A stretch of 33,150 nt of DNA from Pseudomonadota bacterium (GCA_021811945.1 JAKAPE010000016.1:1-33150), one strand, 5' to 3'. Positions 1 through 8,212 are shown, numbered from the stretch's first letter. Numbers and translations are program-made. The notes: generated by a model from the sequence alone, not told the origin.

Positions 1-113
1 GGCTTCCAACGGATCGGTTGCCCTCCCCGTTGCTGGGTATGACTACAACAGCGACTGGACTCCTCTGTTGGCGGGACTTTCACCCGCTAGAATGGCAGCT
101 AGCCTCGCTGCAC
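1..113 (-). mobile_element. 5' portion of a probable group II intron, cut by the window edge
   Basis: Read on the minus strand from 113 towards 1, the sequence starts GTGCA (close to the GUGYG start of group II introns) and folds into a series of hairpins expected of intron domain I. Stems seen, in plus coordinates, are 99-103 with 86-90 (GCTAG/CTAGC), the hairpin at 71-87 that reads GCGGGTGAAAGTCCCGC on the minus strand, 65-70 with 46-51 (CTGTTG/CAACAG), and 27-32 with 7-12. The GGTGAAAGTCC-type hairpin is a familiar feature of bacterial group II introns. It lies exactly where the amidohydrolase gene loses its normal C-terminus. The reverse transcriptase and domains V/VI would be to the left of the window, so completeness is unknown. 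Alternative: another structured mobile element or a decayed intron fragment. Confidence 0.55.
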
Positions 114-1322
114 CAGAACCTGCGCGCCGGCGGTGCATTCGTCGAAGCTCGTCGATTCCGCCTCGTTGTGCGAGATGCCGCCAGCGCAGGGGACGAAGAT
201 CATGGTGGTCGGCGCGACGCGCGCGACGTAGGCGGCATCATGACCGGCGCCGGAGATCATCTTGCGCCACTTGAAGCCCGCCTTCTCCGCGCCGATGCGC
301 ACGCATTCGATCAATTCCGGCGCGAATTTGACCGGCGGCGAATTCCAGATGCGCGTTTCGCTGTAGGCGAGTCTCAACGGCGCAAGAATCTCGGCGAGCG
401 AGGCGCGCAGTTTCGCCTCCATGGTGTCGAGGACCTTATCCTCCGGATGGCGGAAGTCGACGGTGAAGAACACCTCGCCGGGGACGACGTTGCGGCTGTT
501 CGGCTTGTTCTCGAGCAAGCCGACGGCGCCGACGGCGTCGGGCGCATGCTCCCAGGCGATGGCGTCGATGCGCTCAATCATCCGCGCGGCGCCGAGGAGC
601 GCGTTCTTGCGCAGCCGCATGGGCGTCGCGCCGGTGTGCGCCTCCTGCCCAGCGATCGTGATCTCATACCAGCGCATGCCCTGCACGCCTTGGACCACGC
701 CGATCATGCGGCCTTCGTCCTCGAGGATCGGGCCCTGTTCAATGTGCAGTTCGAACATCGCGGAGAATTTTCGCGCGCCGGCTTTTTCCGCGCCTTTGTA
801 GCCGATGCGCGCCAATTCCTCGCCGAACGCCTTGCCGTCGCGGTCCTGGCGCGTATGGGCGAACTCGGGCGTGAAGACGCCGGCGAAGACGCCGGAGGCA
901 AGCATGGCTGGAGCAAAGCGCGAGCCTTCCTCGTTGGTCCAGTTGACGACCTCTATCGCTGCGTTGGTCTCATAGCCCGCATCGTGGAGCGTGCGCAGGG
1001 CTTCGAGCGCGCCGAGGACACCGAGCACGCCGTCGAACTTGCCACCGGTCGGCTGCGTGTCGAGATGCGAGCCCATGGCAATCGGCGCGAGATCTTGGTT
1101 CTTCCCCGGCCGGTGCGCGAACATGTTGCCGACCTCATCGACCGAGACCGTACAGCCGAGCGCCTCGCAGCGCGCCTTGAACCAGTCGCGCACCTTGCGG
1201 TCGAGATCGGTCAGGGTCAGCCGGCAGATGCCGCCCTTCGCCGTCGCGCCGATCTGCGCCGTCTCCATCAACGTGTCCCAGAGACGCTCGGCGTTGATTT
1301 GCAGGTTCTGAATTTGTGGCAT
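99..1322 (-). CDS. Zn-dependent N-carbamoyl-amino-acid hydrolase / beta-ureidopropionase family amidase
   Basis: The 407-residue protein belongs to the M20-like hydantoinase/carbamoylase amidase family, which hydrolyses N-carbamoyl amino acids (for example N-carbamoyl-beta-alanine) to the amino acid, CO2 and ammonia using two metal ions. Visible motifs in order are GSHLDTQPTGGKFDG, TNEEGSRF, ELHIEQGPILE, AHTGATPM and ISGAGHDAAY, which carry the His, Asp and Glu metal ligands and the substrate-binding residues. The start at 1322 has AGGAG nine bases upstream. The next gene upstream on the same strand is dihydropyrimidinase, so the two most likely act in series on dihydrouracil/dihydrothymine or hydantoins. 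The last four codons (VQRG, stop at 99-101) appear to come from an inserted intron-like sequence, so the native tail of perhaps ten residues is missing unless the intron splices. The exact carbamoyl substrate cannot be read from sequence. Confidence 0.88.
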   Translation of the reverse strand: MPQIQNLQINAERLWDTLMETAQIGATAKGGICRLTLTDLDRKVRDWFKARCEALGCTVSVDEVGNMFAHRPGKNQDLAPIAMGSHLDTQPTGGKFDGVLGVLGALEALRTLHDAGYETNAAIEVVNWTNEEGSRFAPAMLASGVFAGVFTPEFAHTRQDRDGKAFGEELARIGYKGAEKAGARKFSAMFELHIEQGPILEDEGRMIGVVQGVQGMRWYEITIAGQEAHTGATPMRLRKNALLGAARMIERIDAIAWEHAPDAVGAVGLLENKPNSRNVVPGEVFFTVDFRHPEDKVLDTMEAKLRASLAEILAPLRLAYSETRIWNSPPVKFAPELIECVRIGAEKAGFKWRKMISGAGHDAAYVARVAPTTMIFVPCAGGISHNEAESTSFDECTAGAQVLVQRG

Positions 1323-1370
1323 GCGGACAAACTCCTGACGGGCCGGGCTCGACGTTCCTCTTTTACCTTT

Positions 1371-1503
1371 CCCCAGCGGGGAGAGCTCGACTTCCGAGCG
1401 AAGCGAAAAAAGTCGGGTGAGGGGGCAAACCCAAACGCTGCCACCCCCTCACCCGCTTCGCGATCTGCGATCGCTCAGCGACCTCTCCCCGCCGGGGAGA
1501 GGC
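1371..1503. repeat. Palindromic intergenic repeat between the two pyrimidine-catabolism genes
   Basis: The 200-base gap between the genes is largely inverted repeat. GGGTGAGGGGG at 1415-1425 pairs perfectly with CCCCCTCACCC at 1444-1454 across an 18-base spacer, and the outer edges carry self-complementary CCCC/GGGG boxes (CCCCAGCGGGGAGAG at 1371-1385 and CCTCTCCCCGCCGGGGAGAGG at 1482-1502). This style of CTCTCCCC-rich palindrome is common between genes in Rhizobiales. It could attenuate or stabilise the mRNA between hydA and the amidase, or simply be a REP-like mobile repeat. Confidence 0.7.
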
Positions 1504-1522
1504 GTCTTTCATGGCCTCTCAA

Positions 1523-2977
1523 TTACGGTGTGACCTCTGCGCGTTCGACCTGGCGCGGCGCGTTCGTTTCGCGCCAGGTGGCGTTGGCGACGTGCACGGC
1601 CGGGAACGGATCGCGCGGGACATATTTGCCGGCGCCGGCCGACGCCCGCAAATCGCCATCGAGCCAAGTGATCTCGCCGCGTGCGAGCGTCGCCCGCGGC
1701 AGGCCGGTGCAGCGAAAACCCTCGAACACGTTGTAGTCGATGCGGCTCACCTGCGTCTTCGCCGAGATGGTTTTGGTCGCCGCCGGATCCCAAATGACGA
1801 GGTCGGCATCGGAGCCGACAGCCACCGCGCCCTTCTTGGGATAGATATTGAGAATGCGCGCCGAATTTGCCGAGGTGGCGGCGACAAATTCCTCCCTGGT
1901 AATCCGGCCGGTATTGACGCCCGCGGTCCATAGCACCGGCATGCGGTCCTCCAACCCGCCGGTGCCGTTCGGTATCTTGGTGAAATCGCCGCGGCCCATC
2001 CGTTTCTGCTCGGTGGTGAAGGCGCAATGGTCGGTCGCCACGACCTGCAGTGTGCCCGATTGCAGCCCGGCCCACAGGCTCGCCCGGTCCTCCTTCGAGC
2101 GGAACGGCGGCGACATCACCCGCCGCGCCGCGTAATCCCAGTCGGCGTTGCGATATTCGTCCTCGTCGAGGACGAGGAACTGCACCAGCGGCTCGCCGTA
2201 AACCCGCTGGCCGGCGGCGCGCGCGCGCGCGATCGCCTCATGCGCCTCGCGGCAGGAGGTATGGACGACATAGAGCGGACAGCCGGCCATGTCGGCGATC
2301 ATAATGGCGCGGTTGACCGCTTCGCCTTCGACCGCTGGCGGTCGGGAATAGGCGTGGCCTTCGGGACCGGTCACCCCGGCGCCGAGGTAATGCTGCTGCA
2401 GGTGCCAGATGAGGTCGCCGTTTTCGGCGTGCACCAGCGGCATGGCGCCGAGGCCGGCGCAACGCAGGAACGAGTTGTAAAGCTCGTCGTCATTGACCAT
2501 CAAGGCGCCCTTGTAGGCCATAAAATGCTTGAAGGTGTTGATGCCGTAGGTTTTGACGCAGGTCTCCATCTCGTCGAAAACCCGCTTGTCCCACCGGCTC
2601 ACCGTCATGTGGAAACCGTAATCGCAAGCCGCGCCCTCCGCCTTGCGGCGCCAGTCCTGATAGCCGGCGAGCAGCGACTGCCCGGGACTTGGAATGCACA
2701 TGTCGACGATCATCGTGGTGCCGCCCGCGAGCGCCGCCTTGGTGCCCCATTCGAAGTCGTCGGCGGTTACTGCGCCCATGAACATGAGTTCGAGGTGGGT
2801 GTGCGGATCGATGCCGCCCGGCATGACGTAACAACCGCCGGAGTCGATCGTTTCCGACCCGGCCGGTGCTTCGAGATTGGCGCCGATTGCCGCGACCACG
2901 CCGTCGCGAACGAGCACATCGGCGCGCCGCGAATGGTCGTGATTGACGATGGTACCGCCGCGGATGAGCTTGGTCAT
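1523..2977 (-). CDS. hydA: Dihydropyrimidinase (D-hydantoinase family)
   Basis: The 484-residue amidohydrolase-superfamily enzyme opens the ring of 5,6-dihydrouracil/dihydrothymine (or hydantoins) to the N-carbamoyl amino acid in the cytoplasm. The binuclear metal site is complete: HTH (His59, His61) in PGGIDPHTHLE, the Lys expected to be carboxylated in FMAYKGAL (Lys156), His183 in VHAENGD, His239 in VVHTSC and Asp316 in ATDHCAF. The start at 2977 is chosen because the conserved N-terminus MTKLIRGG begins there and AGGGGAG lies just upstream; a longer reading to 3163 has no family match. Length is normal for the family. The downstream gene on the same strand encodes the carbamoyl amidase that would use its product; a palindromic repeat separates them. 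Confidence 0.95.
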   Translation of the reverse strand: MTKLIRGGTIVNHDHSRRADVLVRDGVVAAIGANLEAPAGSETIDSGGCYVMPGGIDPHTHLELMFMGAVTADDFEWGTKAALAGGTTMIVDMCIPSPGQSLLAGYQDWRRKAEGAACDYGFHMTVSRWDKRVFDEMETCVKTYGINTFKHFMAYKGALMVNDDELYNSFLRCAGLGAMPLVHAENGDLIWHLQQHYLGAGVTGPEGHAYSRPPAVEGEAVNRAIMIADMAGCPLYVVHTSCREAHEAIARARAAGQRVYGEPLVQFLVLDEDEYRNADWDYAARRVMSPPFRSKEDRASLWAGLQSGTLQVVATDHCAFTTEQKRMGRGDFTKIPNGTGGLEDRMPVLWTAGVNTGRITREEFVAATSANSARILNIYPKKGAVAVGSDADLVIWDPAATKTISAKTQVSRIDYNVFEGFRCTGLPRATLARGEITWLDGDLRASAGAGKYVPRDPFPAVHVANATWRETNAPRQVERAEVTP

Positions 2978-3256
2978 GCTGGTCTCCCCTCTCGCTTGAT
3001 CGAACGGCCACGCAAAGTCCTGTGTGGCATTCTTGTCGCGTTGCGCACAATTCGTCAAAAATATCGGCTGGGGACGGAACCCGGCCGATATCACAGATTT
3101 GCATAGCGAGGATAGATATGACGCAACCGCTCGTTGTGCCCGACAAAAGCGCGCGAGCGGCACGGCGGCAGGACCTCAAATTGAACGTTCTCGATGGTTA
3201 TTCTGCGGGGGAGCGCCGCATGTTTCTGCGGCAACACAAACGCAAGGAGTGGAACA

Positions 3257-3727
3257 ATGGAGATTTCGATCTCTCGTCGCGCCGTCATCCTGGCGGCATG
3301 TCTCACCGGCATCGCCGCTTACGCCGGAGCCACGGCAACGTCGTCGCAGGCCGCGGCCAGGTCCTTCAAAGTCACGCTCAACGGCGCGCAGCAAGTGCCG
3401 CCGGTGCGCACCGCCGGCAGCGGCACGGCCGCCATCACCTACGATCCGGCGACGCGGCGGGTGACCTGGAGCATCACGTATCACGGGCTGTCAGGCCCGG
3501 TCACCATGGCGCACTTCCACGGGCCGGCGGCAGCAGGCAAGAATGGCCCGGCGCAGATCTGGCTGACCAAGAAAGGCAGTCCGGTCAAGAGCCCGATCAA
3601 GGGAGCCGCCACGCTGACCGCGGCGCAGGCGAAGCAATTTGCCGGCGGGGACTGGTACATCAATGTGCATACCAAGGCGAATCCGGCAGGCGAGATCCGC
3701 GGCCAAGTGGTGCCGCCGAAAGGCTGA
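3257..3727 (+). CDS. Secreted CHRD-domain protein
   Basis: The 156-residue protein has an N-terminal export signal (about residues 1-33, hydrophobic AVILAACLTGIAAYAGA then SSQAAA) followed by one CHRD domain spanning roughly residues 36-153. Diagnostic stretches are LNGAQQVPPV near the start, MAHFHGPA in the middle and YINVHTKANPAGEIRGQV at the end. CHRD domains occur in chordin and in many bacterial exported proteins; the bacterial function is not established. The start has AAGGAGTGG seven bases upstream. It is transcribed divergently from dihydropyrimidinase and ends five bases before the convergent cytochrome b561 gene, so it is probably a single-gene unit. Confidence 0.88.
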   Translation: MEISISRRAVILAACLTGIAAYAGATATSSQAAARSFKVTLNGAQQVPPVRTAGSGTAAITYDPATRRVTWSITYHGLSGPVTMAHFHGPAAAGKNGPAQIWLTKKGSPVKSPIKGAATLTAAQAKQFAGGDWYINVHTKANPAGEIRGQVVPPKG

Positions 3728-3732
3728 CCGCG

Positions 3733-4404
3733 TTACACGACATTGACCAGAAGGGCGACGGCAAGCGCGCTCAGGCCGAAGAGAAAGGCTGCGCGCACCG
3801 CGCTAGCCATCTGCGGCTGCGGCGTGCTCACCGGCAGTCGCTTCGATCCGGTGATCATCGGCCCCAGCAGATTGTGCCCCTTGGCCGCCGCGTAGACCGC
3901 GATGGCCAACACGTGCAGCGTCACGGCCGCCAGAAGTGCGTCCCAGAAAACCCAATGCAGCGCTGAGATCGCGTTGGCGACCGCCGCGGGAGTCAGGACC
4001 GTGAGCGGTCCGGCGTCCGCTACATCGTTGGCGATGTAGAGTCCGCTCAGCGTCTCGCCCAGAAGCAGCACCAGGAGGATGAGCACCATGTACCCGCCAG
4101 CGGGATTGTGTCCGGCTTGACGGTCGGACTCGCGGCGCAGCAGTCGGGCCAAGTGGCGCACCGCTTCGTGCGGAGCGGCGAGAAAGCGGGAAAATCGCGC
4201 GGTGTCGCTGCCAAGAAAACCCCATAACAACCGGAAAACCACCAGCGCGAGCACAGCCTCGCCAGCGAGGCCGTGCCAATACATAAGGTTCGCCCGCCAG
4301 GTGACGTAGGTCGCTACGATAAGCGCAGCGGTGAGCCAATGAAACAGTCGCGTCGGGGCATCCCAAACGCGAATCTTGCGGACAAGATCGTGCGTCATGA
4401 TCAT
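3733..4404 (-). CDS. Cytochrome b561-family diheme membrane protein
   Basis: The 223-residue integral membrane protein matches the b-type cytochrome family of cytochrome b561 and Ni/Fe-hydrogenase cytochrome b subunits, which carry electrons across the inner membrane by two b hemes. It shows the N-terminal RVWDAPTRLFHWL motif (heme-ligand His in helix 1), YWHGLAGEAVLALVVFRLLWG, a third helix MVLILLVLLLGETLSGLY, LHWVFWDALLAAVTLHVLAI with further ligand His residues, and the loop KGHNLLGPMITG. A final hydrophobic helix (AFLFGLSALAVALLVNVV) closes the protein. The start could be 4404 or the second ATG at 4398. No obvious redox partner gene adjoins it, so its electron donor and acceptor are unknown. 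Confidence 0.9.
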   Translation of the reverse strand: MIMTHDLVRKIRVWDAPTRLFHWLTAALIVATYVTWRANLMYWHGLAGEAVLALVVFRLLWGFLGSDTARFSRFLAAPHEAVRHLARLLRRESDRQAGHNPAGGYMVLILLVLLLGETLSGLYIANDVADAGPLTVLTPAAVANAISALHWVFWDALLAAVTLHVLAIAVYAAAKGHNLLGPMITGSKRLPVSTPQPQMASAVRAAFLFGLSALAVALLVNVV

Positions 4405-4650
4405 CTGCCGTCAGAAGGCCGGTCCGCTTCATACGGAGCGATCGCCTATTTGGATCGCCGCCCGCAGTCTATTAAGCCCGCCGCATGACGAAAGGTTCAT
4501 CTACATGAACCGTAGCCGCGACGGTGCTTCAGGGTGCGTTCAGTGCACGCGGCGCAAGCTCCTTGCCGATGATCGGCTCCTCACCGTCGCGCCCCGCCGT
4601 TGTGGCGAGCAAACGCGACGGGAGGGCTTGCCAACAGCGAGGAGACAATA

Positions 4651-4977
4651 ATGGCAACGATCTTGAAGACCTTGGCAGCGGCGCTGCTCGCGACCTCGAT
4701 GGTCGCCGGAGCGTCGCTCGCCGCCCAACCGTCCGGCACCAATGGCCAACCGCCCGCCGCGACGACGAGCAGCAAGACACATGCGACAGCCAAGCCGAAC
4801 GCGACGAAGCACGTGCGCACGCATCGCCGCACGCATCACGTGCGCAAGACACACGCGGTCAAGAGGCATTACTACAAGCACCGCGTCAAGACGCACCACT
4901 ACACGAGCAGCAAGATGCGCAAGCACCACGTCGCCCACCACGCGAAATTGCCCAAGAAGCAAACCGGCAGCAAGTGA
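4651..4977 (+). CDS. Small exported histidine- and lysine-rich protein
   Basis: The 108-residue protein has a clear signal peptide (LKTLAAALLATSMVAGASLAA, cleavage near residue 25), a Pro/Thr/Ser-rich linker, then a strongly basic stretch with 14 histidines in about 56 residues (for example HVRTHRRTHHVRKTH and MRKHHVAHH). It has no cysteine after cleavage and no recognised domain. Its make-up suggests a periplasmic metal-binding or polyanion-binding protein, but this is inference only. A good ribosome site (GAGGAGAC) precedes the ATG at 4651. Similar low-complexity His/Lys-rich exported proteins are frequent in Bradyrhizobium-like genomes. It is divergent from the cytochrome b561 gene and followed by a strong hairpin. 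Confidence 0.75.
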   Translation: MATILKTLAAALLATSMVAGASLAAQPSGTNGQPPAATTSSKTHATAKPNATKHVRTHRRTHHVRKTHAVKRHYYKHRVKTHHYTSSKMRKHHVAHHAKLPKKQTGSK

Positions 4978-5132
4978 GGGTGCATTCGGCGCCTGCGGCG
5001 TGCCCCGGCTCGCCGCGCATTTCGCGTCCGCCGACGGCACGCCCATCGCATCAAAGTCGCACGATCGCGGCGACCTGATAACGGGAATCGCAGAAGAGCG
5101 GGCTGCCACGCGGCATTGACGCAAGTGAGCCG

Positions 5133-5163
5133 CCTCTTCCCGCGCGCCCCGCGCGGGAAGAGG
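5133..5163 (+). terminator. Strong hairpin downstream of the His-rich gene
   Basis: A perfect 13-bp stem, CCTCTTCCCGCGC (5133-5145) with GCGCGGGAAGAGG (5151-5163), closes a five-base loop and is followed by AT-rich sequence without a real U-run. It lies in the 326-base gap 4978-5303, otherwise without a recognisable gene. It could end transcription of the small exported protein gene or be a stray palindromic repeat. Confidence 0.5.
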
Positions 5164-5303
5164 TAAATCAATTTACAATTCATTTCCAGGAAAAGTCGCG
5201 CCAATCCTCATACGTTCGGCAAAGCCTGAGCGGCGAAGCTTCAGCGGCCGCGGCGGATCGGTGATAAGTATTCATCCGCATAGACCGATCGGAGCACCAC
5301 TCC

Positions 5304-6638
5304 ATGTGGATGGATCACGCCGCGGCGTCGATCACCCTCGACTTCGGCACGCTGTTTGTCGCCGCCGTCGTCGTCACCTTGCTGCTTGGCCTGTTCCTGC
5401 TGTTCGCGTGGGTTCAGGAACGTATCCCGGCGCTTGCGTGGTGGGGCGCGGCCTATCTGGTGGGCGGCTTCTCGGGCGCCGTCTGGCGGTTCGGCGATAC
5501 CATGGCGCCCGTCCTGCCGTCCGGCGTTGCCCACGTGCTGCTGTTCATCGCCGTCGGCATGATCTGGAGCGCGGCCCGGCTGTTTCACGGCCGGCCGGTA
5601 CTCTGGGGCGCCATGTGCTTCGGCGCCGCCGTCTGGGTGCTCGCCTTCATGTTTGCGCCTTTCGCTCGCTCTGGCGCGGCCCACGTCGTTCTCAGCTCGT
5701 TCATCGTTGCCGGCTATACTTTCCTGATCGCAACCGAGCTCGGCCGCGAGCGGCGCCAAAGTCTCATCCGATGCTGGCCCGCGATTTTCGTTCCGATGCT
5801 GCACGGCGCCATCTTTCTTTTCCCAGTTGCGCTGGCGACGCTTTCTGGCGGCGGGCGCAATCTCGCCGGCGGCTGGCTTGTGGTGTTCATGATCGAGATC
5901 GTGCTCTATGTCGTCGGCGCCGCCTTCATTGTGCTGATTCTCGCCAAGGACCGCACCGTTCACTTGTACAAAATGGCGGCGGCGACCGACCCGTTGACCG
6001 GCGCATTGAACCGCCGCGGCTTTTTCGAGGCCGCCGAGATCGTTATGGGACGCAGCCGCGCCCGCGGGACGCCGGTTAGCGCGCTCGCCTTCGATCTCGA
6101 TCACTTCAAATCAATCAACGACAGGCTGGGGCACGGCGGTGGTGACGCCGTCCTGCGGCGATTCGCCACCATGGTGCGCACGAATCTCCGCACCGACGAC
6201 ATCATCGGCCGCCTCGGCGGCGAGGAGTTCGTTGCCCTCCTGCCGAGCACGCTCGATGACGCCGCCGTCGCGGCGGAGCGGGTGCGCGCGGCCTTTGCCG
6301 AGGGCGGTGCGGAGTTCAACGGGCTGCGGATTGCAGCGACGGTCAGCGTCGGCGTGGCCTGCGGCTCACCATGGGCCGCGGTCGACGCGCTCATCGCGCG
6401 CGCCGACGCCGCGCTTTATGGCGCGAAGGCCAATGGCCGTAACCGCGTCGAATTGGTCAAGGAGGCCGTCGCCGGCATCGCTGATCGACAAGACCGGCAG
6501 GCTCGCCCGCCTATATGCCAGCAATTGCGGCTCGCTGAAGAAACTGGCGGACCGCGACGTTATCGTCGCGGATTGAGCGTCGCCGATTTCAATGACGATC
6601 CCCGAACGTTCCCTCCTGGGGCTCTTCGAGAGCGCTAG
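5304..6638 (+). CDS. Membrane-anchored diguanylate cyclase (GGDEF)
   Basis: The 444-residue reading begins with about six to seven hydrophobic helices (residues 12-215), then a GGDEF domain (about 225-385). The active-site loop is GGEEF at residues 305-309, an active variant, with metal/GTP-binding FDLDHFKSIND upstream and a product-inhibition RxxD site (Arg296-Asp299, RTDD) five residues before the loop. It should make cyclic di-GMP from two GTP at the inner membrane, with output set by an unknown signal sensed by the membrane part. The start has GGAG nine bases upstream. Odd: after about 6476 the third-codon GC of this frame drops sharply, while the +1 frame (6479-6576, ending KKLADRDVIVAD) keeps normal codon use, so a one-base frameshift near the C-terminus is likely and the native protein may end at 6576. 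The catalytic domain is unaffected. Confidence 0.9.
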   Translation: MWMDHAAASITLDFGTLFVAAVVVTLLLGLFLLFAWVQERIPALAWWGAAYLVGGFSGAVWRFGDTMAPVLPSGVAHVLLFIAVGMIWSAARLFHGRPVLWGAMCFGAAVWVLAFMFAPFARSGAAHVVLSSFIVAGYTFLIATELGRERRQSLIRCWPAIFVPMLHGAIFLFPVALATLSGGGRNLAGGWLVVFMIEIVLYVVGAAFIVLILAKDRTVHLYKMAAATDPLTGALNRRGFFEAAEIVMGRSRARGTPVSALAFDLDHFKSINDRLGHGGGDAVLRRFATMVRTNLRTDDIIGRLGGEEFVALLPSTLDDAAVAAERVRAAFAEGGAEFNGLRIAATVSVGVACGSPWAAVDALIARADAALYGAKANGRNRVELVKEAVAGIADRQDRQARPPICQQLRLAEETGGPRRYRRGLSVADFNDDPRTFPPGALRER

Positions 6639-6685
6639 AGCGCGATAGTTGATGTCGAGTCGGCGGGCCGCTTATTTTCCGCTTA

Positions 6686-6781
6686 TTCCCGCGAAAGCGG
6701 GAACCCAGGCGGATTTTCTGGGTCCCCGCTTATACGGGGCACCCCATCGCGCTAACGCGATGGGGTGCCCCGTAAGCGGGG
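6686..6781. repeat. Cluster of three palindromes (mosaic intergenic repeat)
   Basis: Within the gene-free stretch 6639-6961 three consecutive hairpins occur. TTCCCGC/GCGGGAA with a GAAA loop (6686-6703), ACCCAG/CTGGGT (6703-6708 with 6718-6723), and a very long stem at 6724-6751 with 6756-6781 (26 pairs, one TA bulge, loop CTAA). CCCGC-AAGCGGG-type mosaics of this kind are widespread between genes in Bradyrhizobium-like genomes. The element lies after the diguanylate cyclase and before the prenyltransferase and may also act as a terminator for the former. I see nothing else in the gap. Confidence 0.75.
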
Positions 6782-6961
6782 ACGAGCGGCTGGAGCATCG
6801 ACCGAAAGTCATCACGCTCTAATCCATCCCGCAAGCGCCTGCCGGCGGGCAAGGCTCGATGGTGGCTTGGGTCAAGACCGGCAACTCCCGCTCATTCCGC
6901 ATCGGCGAGTGGTCCGCCGAGATGTTTTCGGGCTATGCTCGACCGCGGAGAAAATTCGAAC

Positions 6962-7966
6962 ATGGCCGCCTGGAAGCCCAGACTGTGGTGGGGAGCTGTT
7001 ACCGGTTTTCATAACCCGGACGTTGAAAAAATTCCAAAGCTAGATCGCGTTTCGCTGTTTCTCTTTGCCGCGCGCAGCGTCATCCTGGTCGTCTCCGCAC
7101 AGGCGGCGATCATCGCCGGCCTCTTGGCTGCCGGCGCCGGCCGTTTCGAATGGCTAAATTTCATCGCCGTGCTAGTGGGATTTGTCGATGCTCACATGAT
7201 CAGCAATCTGAGCAACGATTATTTTGGCTATACGCGCGGGCACGACACGCCAGATTCGCCGCGGATGCGTTACACCGTTCACCCCTTGGCGAGCGGGGCG
7301 CTTGACAGCCGCACGCTGGTCACGGGGCTTTCGCTTCTCGCCGTCATCGGCCTCGCAATTACTGGCTATTTCATTCTCGAACACGGCTGGCTGGCGGCAG
7401 CATTCGCAGTAGCCGGCGTAACGCTTCTGCTGTTGTACGACGCCGCACCAACGCCGTTGAAGAGCATCGGCCTTGGTGAATTCGCTGTGCTTTTGGTGTG
7501 GGGACCGCTCATGATCGGCGGCGGCTACGCCATGATTACCGGGCAGCTCTCGACCAATGCGGTGCTCGCCTCGCTTCCCTATGGGCTCGGCGTCATGAGC
7601 ATCCTCATCGGCAAGCACATCGATCAGATGGAGTTCGATTCCAGTAAAGGCATCCGCACACTGCCGGTATTGATTGGCGAATACGCTGCGCGCGTGCTGG
7701 CGATCGCGGCGATCGTCGCAATTTACCTGATCGTGGCCGCTCTGATCTTTTTCGGGCGGTTGACGCCCTTTGCATCGGCGATCGTGCTCGCCATCCCGCG
7801 AGCGGCTCGGGCCATCAAGATTGCGAACCGGCCGCGTCCGCCAGCGCCGCCCGATGGATATGTCGGTTGGCCGCTCTGGTATCACCGCGCTGCTCTCGGT
7901 CACAGCCGGGCTTTGGGCTGGGCCTATATCGGCGGCCTGGCCGCTGGTGCCCTCTGGGCCATCTGA
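6962..7966 (+). CDS. UbiA-family prenyltransferase (MenA-like)
   Basis: The 334-residue protein is a multi-helix membrane prenyltransferase that attaches an isoprenoid chain to an aromatic acceptor. Both aspartate-rich motifs are present: NLSNDYFGYTRGHDTPD (residues 82-98) and DQMEFDSSKGIRTLPVLIG (about 222-240), which bind the Mg-diphosphate. The second motif and the overall pattern are closer to MenA/1,4-dihydroxy-2-naphthoate-type enzymes than to UbiA proper. No quinone-pathway genes adjoin it, so acceptor and product are open. The start at 6962 fits the conserved N-terminus; an upstream ATG at 6935 would add nine residues, and neither has a strong ribosome site. Confidence 0.85.
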   Translation: MAAWKPRLWWGAVTGFHNPDVEKIPKLDRVSLFLFAARSVILVVSAQAAIIAGLLAAGAGRFEWLNFIAVLVGFVDAHMISNLSNDYFGYTRGHDTPDSPRMRYTVHPLASGALDSRTLVTGLSLLAVIGLAITGYFILEHGWLAAAFAVAGVTLLLLYDAAPTPLKSIGLGEFAVLLVWGPLMIGGGYAMITGQLSTNAVLASLPYGLGVMSILIGKHIDQMEFDSSKGIRTLPVLIGEYAARVLAIAAIVAIYLIVAALIFFGRLTPFASAIVLAIPRAARAIKIANRPRPPAPPDGYVGWPLWYHRAALGHSRALGWAYIGGLAAGALWAI

Positions 7967-8116
7967 CCGAAAGCGAGCGCGACCGGATGCCATTCAAACC
8001 TTCGAAGCTGCGCCGCACCGACCCGCGTTTCGTTGCCACAACACTGCGCGCAACCGACGGGGGAATGCTGGAGATTGCATGGCTCTTGGTGAACGACGTT
8101 ATGCCGGCCGTGGTTG

Positions 8117-8155
8117 AAGGCGACTCATCGCCCCGTGGCCGATGAATCGCCTTTT
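8117..8155. terminator. Bidirectional terminator between the convergent prenyltransferase and glnA genes
   Basis: AAGGCGACTCATCG (8117-8130) pairs with CGATGAATCGCCTT (8140-8153) with a single mismatch and a nine-base loop, followed by TTTT on the plus strand. It sits 150 bases after the prenyltransferase stop and about 60 bases beyond the glnA stop, so it can serve both transcripts. Confidence 0.7.
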
Positions 8156-8212
8156 CCTTCGTGTCTTCACAGGGCCGCGTGAATTCAGGTCCGATGTTTT
8201 CGGTGCGCCGGC

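Noticed and set aside
18-1736. Long plus-strand open frame opposite the carbamoyl amidase
   Set aside because: It is antisense to a gene with complete family motifs, contains no recognisable domain and is a typical shadow in GC-rich DNA.
7987-8145. Small plus-strand frame after the prenyltransferase
   Set aside because: It has no ribosome site or recognisable sequence and overlaps the terminator hairpin at 8117-8155.
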